From Maribacter sp. (GTDB lineage Bacteria > Bacteroidota > Bacteroidia > Flavobacteriales > Flavobacteriaceae), in assembly GCA_013001935.1 (NCBI GenBank), contig JABDKZ010000398.1:1-5461 (forward strand): a DNA stretch of 5,461 bases, given 5' to 3'. The position numbers were made by a program, and so were the translations under genes. The notes beneath the pieces were generated by a model. The model was not told where the DNA came from, did no database searches, and saw nothing but the letters and a program-made list of their open reading frames with translations. Positions 1 to 5,280 of this stretch are shown here, in pieces (positions within the stretch are counted from its first letter, which is position 1; every line of letters starts with the position of its first letter).

Positions 1-245
1 TTTTCTGAATAGAGGTAAGCGGCTTTAATAGGTCTAAACAAGGGGTCGTGGACCGTAATTGTTTCTTTTTCGCCCCTAATGTAGTGCCTTACGACCTCCA
101 TGGTACCATCCCCGCCATCGGCCAAGGGCATTTTAAGGATTTCGGCATCCTCAAAGACCTTCCGCAGCCCTTCTTCAACCGCATCACAAAATTCGAAACC
201 CGTGAGGGATCCTTTGAACTTATCTGGAGCGATGACAAATTTCAT
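1..245 (-). CDS. Glycerate kinase, N-terminal part (gene runs off the left edge)
   Basis: Phosphorylates D-glycerate with ATP in the cytoplasm, sending it into lower glycolysis or serine metabolism. Only the first 81 codons are in the window, read leftward from the ATG at 245-243. The start MKFVIAPDKFKGSLTGFEF (residues 1-19) and the block PLADGGDGTMEVV (residues 40-52) are the family's two N-terminal signatures; the usual forms are IAPDSFKGSL and ADGGEGT. This places it in the type I glycerate kinase family (GlxK/GarK-like; Pfam Gly_kinase). Complete members are about 370-380 residues, so most of the protein lies outside. The gene begins 39 bp after the stop of the stress protein on the same strand, so the two may share a transcript. 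There is no Shine-Dalgarno sequence upstream, as is common in Bacteroidota. The family call is firm; whether the product is 2- or 3-phosphoglycerate is a family-level inference. Confidence 0.93.
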   Translation of the reverse strand, partial: MKFVIAPDKFKGSLTGFEFCDAVEEGLRKVFEDAEILKMPLADGGDGTMEVVRHYIRGEKETITVHDPLFRPIKAAYLYSE

Positions 246-284
246 GGGTGCAGCTTAGTTTAAGTGCATTGCTGGGCATTGTAG

Positions 285-1082
285 TTAGTCTTTCTTAACA
301 CTCAATACCAGAACCGGTATGGGTACAGAAAACTCAGATTTAAGTACGGTATTCTTTTCCCACATATTTTTGAAAAAGCCCCGCTTTCTTCTAAAGACAC
401 CGAGTAGTTCGGGTTGTTTTGACTGAAAATGTTCCATAACACCCAAGTAGGTCGTTGGGTTTTCTGTTATTGTCAGTTTTGAACACAAATCCATCAGGGC
501 CGTATTGACCTTTAGATCATCGTCTGTATAGCCAGGGGTTTTAACGAGTAGCAAATCTACATTTGCGTCGTGCTTCTTTTGAATGGCAACGAGTGGCTCT
601 AAAATCCTATTCCGTTTTAATACCCCCGATTTAAATGCGACAAGAATATTTTTAAAGGGTTTGTACTTTGTGCCCTTCGGGACCATCAAGGCAGGAATAT
701 CAGTTCTCTTTACGATTCTACCCGATGTATGCCCTAGATAAAGTCCTTCTTGGATATCATTGCTCCTTGGTGCAAGAATAATGATATCAATCCCCAATTC
801 CTTGTCAATCTGCTTGATGCCATCTACCAAGTCACCATTATAGGTCGCGATTTTAATTTCAACGTTTTTGGCATCTACCTGGTTTATAACACCTTTTAGG
901 CGCTCCTTCCCGCTCTTGGCTACCTTCTCTGAAATATTGGCAAGACTCCCTGCCTTGGCACTTACATTAAAAACTTCCATAACATATACACGAGCAGAAA
1001 AATCAGCTGCAAATTCAACAGCATATTGCAAGGTTTCGTTGGCATTCGGCGAGGTACCTATAGGAACAAGGATATTTATCAT
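285..1082 (-). CDS. Universal stress protein (tandem UspA-like, degenerate ATP site)
   Basis: A cytoplasmic UspA-superfamily protein of 265 residues, likely a tandem of two Usp-like halves (about 1-137 and 143-262). The first half starts with the strand MINILVPIG and a typical helix NETLQYAVEFAADFSARVYV. It ends with GRIVKRTDIPALMVP (121-135), the usual helix-strand end of a Usp domain. The second half restarts with FKNILVAF (143-150) and ends in VPIPVLVLSV (253-262). ATP-binding Usp proteins carry an Asp after the first strand and the pattern G-x2-G-x9-G-S/T. Here the Asp is replaced (VPIGTS), and the glycine pattern reads A104-P-R-S107, then nine residues, then G117-H118. The first half therefore probably does not bind ATP in the standard way, and the second half shows no such motif. 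Family members act in stress survival by poorly understood means. The ATG at 1082 fits the family start exactly. It is divergent from the acetyltransferase gene and leads toward the glycerate kinase. Confidence 0.9.
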   Translation of the reverse strand: MINILVPIGTSPNANETLQYAVEFAADFSARVYVMEVFNVSAKAGSLANISEKVAKSGKERLKGVINQVDAKNVEIKIATYNGDLVDGIKQIDKELGIDIIILAPRSNDIQEGLYLGHTSGRIVKRTDIPALMVPKGTKYKPFKNILVAFKSGVLKRNRILEPLVAIQKKHDANVDLLLVKTPGYTDDDLKVNTALMDLCSKLTITENPTTYLGVMEHFQSKQPELLGVFRRKRGFFKNMWEKNTVLKSEFSVPIPVLVLSVKKD

Positions 1083-1136
1083 TTCTATGATTATTGATTA
1101 ATACTTTAAATTTACAATTAAAAAGGAATTCTATTC
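1083..1136. promoter_or_regulatory. Divergent intergenic promoter region with a palindromic -7-like box
   Basis: These 54 bases separate the start codons of the leftward stress protein gene and the rightward acetyltransferase gene, so both promoters probably lie here, perhaps extending into the coding ends. The octamer TAAATTTA at 1107-1114 is its own reverse complement and matches the Bacteroidota -7 element TAnnTTTG at five of six fixed bases on each strand. It lies 22 nt before the rightward ATG and 24 nt before the leftward one. No convincing -33 TTG element is seen on either strand. An AAGGA at 1123-1127, nine bases before the ATG at 1137, looks like a Shine-Dalgarno sequence, the only one noticed in this window. 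The assignment rests on motif and position only. Confidence 0.4.
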
Positions 1137-1637
1137 ATGATTCGTCCCGCAAAGATATCGGAAATTAACGAGATTCTTCATCTTGCCAAGGCTTGCGCGG
1201 CCGAAATGATCAAAAACGGCATCTTTCAATGGAATGAGTATTATCCGTCCAAAGAGGCATTTGAAAACGATATTGAAAGATCGGAGTTGTTCGTGTTGGA
1301 AAAGAAACAAGATATAATAGGCACTATTGTTATTTCGTCCTATATGGATGAGGAATACCGTTCTGTTGAATGGTTGACGCCAAATGACCACAATGTCTAT
1401 ATACACCGATTATCGGTTCATCCCATGCATCAAGGCAAAGGGTACGCACAAAAAATGATGGATTTTGCAGAACACTTCGCCAAGAAAAACAATTTTGTTT
1501 CAATTAGGTTAGATACCTTTAGCCAAAACAGACGCAATCAAAAATTTTATGAAACCCGGGGATATCACAGACTGGGCGATATCTATTTTCCTAACCAAAG
1601 TAAACATCCTTTTCATTGTTATGAAATGGTACTTTAA
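1137..1637 (+). CDS. GNAT-family N-acetyltransferase
   Basis: A 166-residue cytoplasmic acetyltransferase of the GNAT fold, moving an acetyl group from acetyl-CoA to an amine; the substrate is unknown. The single domain fills the protein. Residues 1-25 (MIRPAKISEINEILHLAKAC and on) form the usual first strand and helices. Motif A is the strand IHRLSVHPMH (89-98) followed by the pyrophosphate-binding loop Q99-G-K-G102-Y-A104, matching Q/R-x-x-G-x-G/A. The motif B region is seen as NRRNQKFYETRGYHRLGDIY (131-150), with the tyrosine and glycine common in the family. Length is typical. The start is well fixed: the ATG fits the family N-terminus and has an AAGGA nine bases upstream. The stop lies 15 bp before the transporter start, so the two are probably co-transcribed. 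GNAT and efflux genes side by side can suggest resistance, but nothing here proves it. The family is sure; the role is open. Confidence 0.93.
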   Translation: MIRPAKISEINEILHLAKACAAEMIKNGIFQWNEYYPSKEAFENDIERSELFVLEKKQDIIGTIVISSYMDEEYRSVEWLTPNDHNVYIHRLSVHPMHQGKGYAQKMMDFAEHFAKKNNFVSIRLDTFSQNRRNQKFYETRGYHRLGDIYFPNQSKHPFHCYEMVL

Positions 1638-1652
1638 ACCAGAACGATAACA

Positions 1653-2987
1653 TTGAAAACTGCCGTAAATATTAGGACGATCAACAAATTGGCTATTCCC
1701 GCAACCATCGCTGGGATTGCCGAACCAATCCTATCGATAACCGACACCGCAATTGTTGGTAATATCCCTGTCGATGGTCTGGAATCACTAGCCGCGGCTG
1801 GTATTGTAGGTTCTTTTTTGTCTATGTTAATCTGGATTTTGGGCCAGACACGCAGTGCCATATCTGCCATTTTAGCGCAATATCTGGGAGCTGGTAAATT
1901 GGAAGAGGTGAAAGCATTGCCGGCGCAGGCTATATTTCTAAACATACTTCTGAGCTTGGTTATATTACTTTCAACCATATTTATAGTTGAGGAAATTTTT
2001 GAAGTACTGAATGCCTCAGGCAAAATTTTGGAATATTGCGTTTCATACTATTCAATCCGTGTTTGGGGTTTCCCTTTAACCTTATTCGTATTTGCTGTAA
2101 TGGGTATTTTCAGGGGATTACAGAATACCTACTACCCTATGCTAATTGCAATTGTTGGGGCCTTATTGAATATAGGGTTGGATTTTCTTTTGGTCTATGG
2201 GGTTGATGGTTTTATAGAGGCCATGTATTTAGAGGGTGCGGCCTGGGCCAGTTTAATCGCCCAGGGCATTATGGCGATAATGGCATTTATACTTCTAATG
2301 ACCAAAACCGATATTGGTCTTAGGGTACGTTTTCCGCTACATCAAGAATTAAATAGGTTAATAGGTATGAGCCTTAACCTATTTGTTAGAGCAGTAGCAT
2401 TAAATGTCGCCCTTATTCTTGCTGTGCGCGAGGCAACTGCCTTAGGGGATAAATATATTGGCGCACATACCATAGCGATCAACCTCTGGCTCTTTGCCGC
2501 TTTTTTCATTGATGGCTACGGGGCGGCAGGAAATATTATGGGCGGTAGGTTATTGGGAGCCAAAGACTATAACGGTCTTTGGGGACTGGCTAAAAAGATC
2601 ATGCTATACGGTGGGGTGGTCAGTATTGTTTTAATGTTGGTCGGATTTGTGTTCTATAAACCCATCGGCAGTATTTTTTCTAACGAATTTGAGGTTCTTG
2701 AAACATTCTATGCCCTATTTTTTATTCTGATTTTAGGGTTTCCCATGAATACCGTTGCATTTGTTTTTGATGGCCTTTTTAAAGGTTTGGGTGAAATGAA
2801 GTTCCTAAGGAATGTATTGCTTACTGCCACTTTTCTTGGTTTTGTCCCAACCCTATATTTAACCAAGTATTTTAATTGGGGGCTTTCTGGAATCTGGATA
2901 GCACTTACCGTTTGGATGGCCATCAGAGGGGGGGCACTTGTGTGGAAGTTCAGAAGAAAGTTTCGTCCCTTATTACAAAACACCTAA
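1653..2987 (+). CDS. MATE-family efflux transporter, DinF-like (TTG start)
   Basis: A 444-residue inner-membrane antiporter of the multidrug and toxic compound extrusion family, expected to expel an organic compound in exchange for H+ or Na+. Two MatE repeats are visible, about residues 11-170 and 235-400, with long hydrophobic stretches consistent with 12 helices. Helix 1 contains SITDTAIVG with D31, matching the conserved helix-1 acidic residue of the family. Other marks are ILAQYLGAGK (73-82), GIFRGLQNTYYP (151-162) followed by NIGLDFLLVYG (173-183), and FIDGYGAAGNIMGGRLLGAKD (275-295). The last two are more DinF-like than NorM-like. The C-terminus is basic, as for a cytoplasmic tail. The start must be TTG at 1653: the frame is closed by a stop at 1635-1637 (the acetyltransferase's own TAA), no ATG lies between, and the first internal ATG would remove helix 1. 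It lies 15 bp after the acetyltransferase and 21 bp before the hydratase. Substrate unknown. Confidence 0.94.
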   Translation: MKTAVNIRTINKLAIPATIAGIAEPILSITDTAIVGNIPVDGLESLAAAGIVGSFLSMLIWILGQTRSAISAILAQYLGAGKLEEVKALPAQAIFLNILLSLVILLSTIFIVEEIFEVLNASGKILEYCVSYYSIRVWGFPLTLFVFAVMGIFRGLQNTYYPMLIAIVGALLNIGLDFLLVYGVDGFIEAMYLEGAAWASLIAQGIMAIMAFILLMTKTDIGLRVRFPLHQELNRLIGMSLNLFVRAVALNVALILAVREATALGDKYIGAHTIAINLWLFAAFFIDGYGAAGNIMGGRLLGAKDYNGLWGLAKKIMLYGGVVSIVLMLVGFVFYKPIGSIFSNEFEVLETFYALFFILILGFPMNTVAFVFDGLFKGLGEMKFLRNVLLTATFLGFVPTLYLTKYFNWGLSGIWIALTVWMAIRGGALVWKFRRKFRPLLQNT

Positions 2988-2992
2988 TTTTG
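2985..2992 (+). promoter_or_regulatory. Possible internal -7 promoter box (TAATTTTG) for the hydratase gene
   Basis: TAATTTTG matches the Bacteroidota -7 element TAnnTTTG at all fixed bases. It starts on the TAA stop codon of the transporter and lies 16 nt before the hydratase ATG. A partial -33 match (TTTC at 2961-2964) sits 20 bases upstream, close to the usual spacing. If real, it would give the hydratase and small membrane protein their own short-leader transcript within the run. Such an octamer is not rare by chance in AT-rich DNA, so this is a weak call. Confidence 0.3.
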
Positions 2993-3008
2993 ATTAAAAC
3001 TATAATTT

Positions 3009-3776
3009 ATGGGCACTACCCGGGAAAATGGAAGCCTTTACACGCGTATAGATAATAAAGTTGCAACCGTTGAATTTGGTCATCCGGCGAGTAATTCGTT
3101 TGTGGCGGAACTTTTAGACCGCTTAACAAACGAATTGCATAAACTTTCAGAAAAACAAGACGTCTCGGTTATTGTTTTAAAGTCCGAGGGAGATAGGGCG
3201 TTTTGCGGTGGAGCTTCTTTCGATGAACTCATGGCCATTACAAATCTTGATGAGGGCAAAGTCTTTTTCAGTGGTTTCGCCAATGTTATAAACGCCATGC
3301 GCAACTGTAAAAAGCTTATTATAGGTCGTGTTCAAGGTAAAACCGTAGGTGGTGGCGTTGGCCTTGCAGCGGCCTGCGATTACGTTTTTGCATTGGAGAA
3401 AGCAGCTGTTCGCCTCTCGGAATTGTCTATAGGGATTGCTCCATTGGTAATTGCGCCCGCTGTAGAACGTAAAATTGGAAAGGCCGCCCTTGCCGAATTG
3501 TCGCTCGCTCCCAGCGAATGGAAAAATGCGTATTGGGCCAAGGAAAAAGGACTTTTTGCCAAGGTGTTCAGTTCATTAAATGAATTGGACAAGGAACTGG
3601 AATTTTTTGCGCAAAAACTCGCGACCTATAATCCTGAGGCATTATCCGAATGGAAAAAAGTGCTTTGGGAAGGTACAGAAAACTGGGGTCAACTCCTTTC
3701 TGAACGCGCAGCAATAAGCGGTACTTTGGTACTTTCAGAATTCACCAAAAATGCACTTTCCAAATTCAAAAAATAA
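3009..3776 (+). CDS. Enoyl-CoA hydratase/isomerase family protein, LiuC-like
   Basis: A 255-residue cytoplasmic crotonase-fold protein. The oxyanion-hole loop is RAFCGGASFDEL (63-74) and the second is GRVQGKTVGGGVGLAAACD (106-124). The stretch RLSELSIGIAPLVIAPAVERKIG (135-157) resembles LiuC-type methylglutaconyl-CoA hydratases (GGGVGLIAACD and LSEVRIGLAP in those), which act in leucine and isoprenoid breakdown. Of the two catalytic glutamates of classical enoyl-CoA hydratase (rat E144 and E164), the second is present as E138. The first is a glycine (G118), as in the LiuC group, with the same 20-residue spacing. The length is standard. The ATG at 3009 gives a family-like N-terminus and lies 21 bp after the transporter stop. 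No other leucine-degradation gene is nearby, so the exact substrate is inferred. The superfamily is certain; the methylglutaconyl-CoA assignment is moderate. Confidence 0.93.
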   Translation: MGTTRENGSLYTRIDNKVATVEFGHPASNSFVAELLDRLTNELHKLSEKQDVSVIVLKSEGDRAFCGGASFDELMAITNLDEGKVFFSGFANVINAMRNCKKLIIGRVQGKTVGGGVGLAAACDYVFALEKAAVRLSELSIGIAPLVIAPAVERKIGKAALAELSLAPSEWKNAYWAKEKGLFAKVFSSLNELDKELEFFAQKLATYNPEALSEWKKVLWEGTENWGQLLSERAAISGTLVLSEFTKNALSKFKK

Positions 3777-3793
3777 TATTCCCTCTTTGAATT
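3763..3793 (+). repeat. Weak AT-rich inverted repeat after the hydratase gene
   Basis: AATTCAAA at 3763-3770 and TTTGAATT at 3786-3793 are perfect reverse complements with a 15-base loop; the left arm lies in the last codons of the hydratase. A T-rich stretch follows (3796-3808). It could be a weak hairpin, a partial terminator or an RNA-processing point between the hydratase and the small gene. With only one G:C pair and a long loop, stability would be low. Confidence 0.2.
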
Positions 3794-3818
3794 CGTTTTA
3801 CTTCTTTAACTAACTCAC

Positions 3819-3932
3819 ATGGATATTCTTAATTTTTTGAACAGCGACCTTATATTTCCCTTCCTGGCACTTTTCGTGCTCGTTGTATATATTGTAAATC
3901 GTATGTGCACCAGAAAAAAATTCAAAAGGTAA
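3819..3932 (+). CDS. Small single-span membrane protein (37 residues), unrecognised
   Basis: A short open frame from ATG at 3819 to TAA at 3930-3932, reading MDILNFLNSD, then a hydrophobic stretch of about 17 residues (LIFPFLALFVLVVYIVN, 11-27), then a strongly basic tail RMCTRKKFKR (28-37). This is the plan of a one-pass inner-membrane miniprotein with N-terminus out and C-terminus in, by the positive-inside rule. It is not recognised as a named family. Support for being real: it follows the hydratase by 42 bp on the same strand, it fills the otherwise empty stretch before a strong hairpin terminator, its composition is coherent for a membrane protein, and the Asn/Asp-containing start and Lys/Arg-rich end fall where expected. 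Against it: it is very short and has no visible Shine-Dalgarno sequence, though neighbours lack one too. Possible roles include a helper of a larger membrane protein, perhaps the transporter two genes upstream; that is speculation. Confidence 0.6.
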   Translation: MDILNFLNSDLIFPFLALFVLVVYIVNRMCTRKKFKR

Positions 3933-3947
3933 CTTCCTTGAATTTTT
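3916..3947 (+). terminator. Hairpin terminator closing the acetyltransferase-to-small-protein run
   Basis: The arms AAAAATTCAA (3916-3925) and TTGAATTTTT (3938-3947) are a perfect 10-bp inverted repeat. The interior can add a GG/CC pair (3928-3929 with 3936-3937) after a two-A bulge, leaving a six-base loop TAACTT. The right arm ends in five Ts, so it carries its own U-tract, with a matching A-tract on the left; such a shape can also work in the opposite direction. The left arm and loop overlap the last codons and stop of the small gene. The stem is poor in G:C, so efficiency is uncertain. It lies in the right place, since the next gene has its own promoter-like box. Confidence 0.5.
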
Positions 3948-4001
3948 GGACGGCACCCATTTCGTTGGTATAAAACAGAAATACCTACCCTTTCTTTTAG
4001 T

Positions 4002-4011
4002 ACGATATCGT
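4002..4011. promoter_or_regulatory. 10-bp perfect palindrome, possible operator upstream of the lipoprotein genes
   Basis: ACGATATCGT is a perfect palindrome in the 141-bp gap (3933-4073). It ends 32 bases before the TATATTTG box, so its centre would be roughly 50 bases before the presumed transcription start, a position usual for a dimeric activator or a repressor. No cognate regulator gene is in the window. A palindrome this long has a chance probability of very roughly one in seven for a gap this size, so it is only a candidate. Apart from this, the terminator and the -7 box, nothing else was recognised in the gap. Confidence 0.25.
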
Positions 4012-4043
4012 TTAGATTAGCAAAGATTACCAGCGGACTTCAT

Positions 4044-4051
4044 TATATTTG
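4044..4051 (+). promoter_or_regulatory. -7 promoter box (TATATTTG) for the lipoprotein pair
   Basis: TATATTTG is a perfect match to the Bacteroidota sigma-ABfr -7 element TAnnTTTG, 22 nt before the oxidoreductase ATG. It would give a leader of roughly 15-20 bases. No good -33 TTG element is seen at the expected distance, which is common at activator-dependent promoters but also lowers certainty. The preceding hairpin terminator supports a new transcription unit starting here. Confidence 0.5.
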
Positions 4052-4073
4052 GGTAAACCTAGAACTCTGATCA

Positions 4074-5273
4074 ATGTGCTTTTCAAGAATCGCCCAATAT
4101 GTATTGGTATTTGTCATTTTTACTTTAGGAAGCTGTGATTCCAAGGATAAAAAATCGAATAAGTTGCCTTCCCAAGCAACCCTAGAGGCAAATTCCGAAG
4201 AACCCAAATATAGTTACGAGGGCGACCCATTACAGGTTGCGATAATCGGTTTGACCCATGATCACGTGCATTGGATTCTTGGCCGGGAAGATTTCGGGGA
4301 TATTGAAATTGTAGGTATCGTAGAGCCTAATCGTGAATTGGCAGAAAAGCACGGAAAGCAATATGGATTTTCTATGGATTTGGTTTTCAATACTATGGAT
4401 GAAATGGCAAAAGCCGTTAAACCGGAAGCTGTCATGGCATTTAATGCTATTTACAATCATCTGGAAGTCGTGGAATATTTTGCTCCGAAAGGAATTCATA
4501 TTATGGTTGAAAAGCCATTAGCGGTAAATTTGGATCATGCAGAAAAAATGGTCGCTTTAGCGACCAAACATAAGGTTCAATTAATGACCAACTACGAAAC
4601 CTCGTGGTATGGCAGTAATTACAAGGCCTTTGAGCTGGTTCATAACGAAAACAAGATAGGCGATATCCGCAAAATCGTTTTCAATACCGGACATCCCGGT
4701 CCTATAGAAATTGGTTGTAGTAAAGAATTCGTTGCCTGGTTGACCGACCCAAAACTAAATGGTGCCGGAGCGCTTACTGATTTTGGTTGTTATGGTGCCA
4801 ATTTAGCCACTTGGCTCATGAAGGGGGAAATACCCATGACCGTTTCATGTATTACCCAAACCATTAAACCCGATTTATACCCCAATGTCGATGATGATGC
4901 GACCATTATATTGACCTATCCAAAAACACAGGTCGTGATACAAGCATCCTGGAACTGGTCGCATAATCGTAAAGATATGGCCGTTTATGGCACACATGGT
5001 TTTGTTTTCTGCAAAAACGGGGAGGATATGGAGGTCTTGGAAGATGAAAAAGTTGGGCCCTATTCTATAAAGGCCAACCCACTTGCGAACGGTACACATG
5101 ATCCCTTTGCCTTTTTTGCCAAAATGATAAAAGACGATTTACAAATGGATTCCTTCGGACTTTCCGCTTTGGAAAACAATTTGGTGGTAATGCAAATTCT
5201 AGAAGCGGCCAAGCATGCCTCCAAAACAGGTGAAACAGTGGTTTGGGATGAATTTTTTAACATTGAACCATAA
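4074..5273 (+). CDS. Gfo/Idh/MocA-family oxidoreductase, predicted lipoprotein
   Basis: A 399-residue NAD(P)-dependent-type oxidoreductase with a lipoprotein signal peptide. Residues 1-20 have a short basic n-region (R5), a hydrophobic core (VLVFVIF) and lipobox LGSC, with C21 as the predicted lipidated residue. A polar linker follows to about 50. The Rossmann domain begins at LQVAIIG (53-59). The canonical GxGxxG is absent: the loop is GLTHDHVHW (59-67). Strand 2 ends IVGIVEP (79-85). The family's EKP motif is E146-K147-P148 (IHIMVEKPLAVN), with K147 the conserved active-site lysine. The C-terminal domain has GAGALTDFGCY (230-240), placing Y240 where many members have His, as in glucose-fructose oxidoreductase. 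No twin-arginine motif is seen, so export by Sec is expected. The start is secure: an in-frame TGA lies at 4068-4070 and the ATG gives a clean signal peptide. It is seven bases before the PHP lipoprotein gene. Substrate unknown; sugar or polyol is a family inference. Confidence 0.92.
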   Translation: MCFSRIAQYVLVFVIFTLGSCDSKDKKSNKLPSQATLEANSEEPKYSYEGDPLQVAIIGLTHDHVHWILGREDFGDIEIVGIVEPNRELAEKHGKQYGFSMDLVFNTMDEMAKAVKPEAVMAFNAIYNHLEVVEYFAPKGIHIMVEKPLAVNLDHAEKMVALATKHKVQLMTNYETSWYGSNYKAFELVHNENKIGDIRKIVFNTGHPGPIEIGCSKEFVAWLTDPKLNGAGALTDFGCYGANLATWLMKGEIPMTVSCITQTIKPDLYPNVDDDATIILTYPKTQVVIQASWNWSHNRKDMAVYGTHGFVFCKNGEDMEVLEDEKVGPYSIKANPLANGTHDPFAFFAKMIKDDLQMDSFGLSALENNLVVMQILEAAKHASKTGETVVWDEFFNIEP

Positions 5274-5280
5274 ACAAATT

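Noticed and set aside
48..263. Plus-strand open frame of 71 codons at the left end
   Set aside because: It is antisense to the glycerate kinase start, whose conserved motifs (APDKFKGSL, ADGGDGT) fix the minus strand as coding.
868..1101. Plus-strand open frame of 77 codons across the stress protein start
   Set aside because: Antisense shadow of the Usp N-terminal domain; no recognisable domain of its own.
1131..1406. Minus-strand open frame of 91 codons inside the acetyltransferase
   Set aside because: Shadow of a clear GNAT gene; protein shows no coherent family pattern.
1634..2023. Minus-strand open frame of 129 codons opposite the transporter start
   Set aside because: Its hydrophobic content mirrors transmembrane codons read in reverse; the MATE motifs on the plus strand are decisive.
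1137..2987. Acetyltransferase plus MATE pair as an antibiotic resistance cassette
   Set aside because: No resistance-specific subfamily mark is visible and there is no mobile-element context; both families are common in chromosomes.
4074..4136. Possible Tat (twin-arginine) signal on the oxidoreductase
   Set aside because: Only one arginine (R5) precedes the hydrophobic core; the lipobox LGSC fits a Sec lipoprotein instead.
4333..4521. Plus-strand 62-codon frame inside the oxidoreductase
   Set aside because: Frame-shifted shadow; rich in Trp, Lys and Ile from out-of-frame reading, and the real frame carries the EKP motif.
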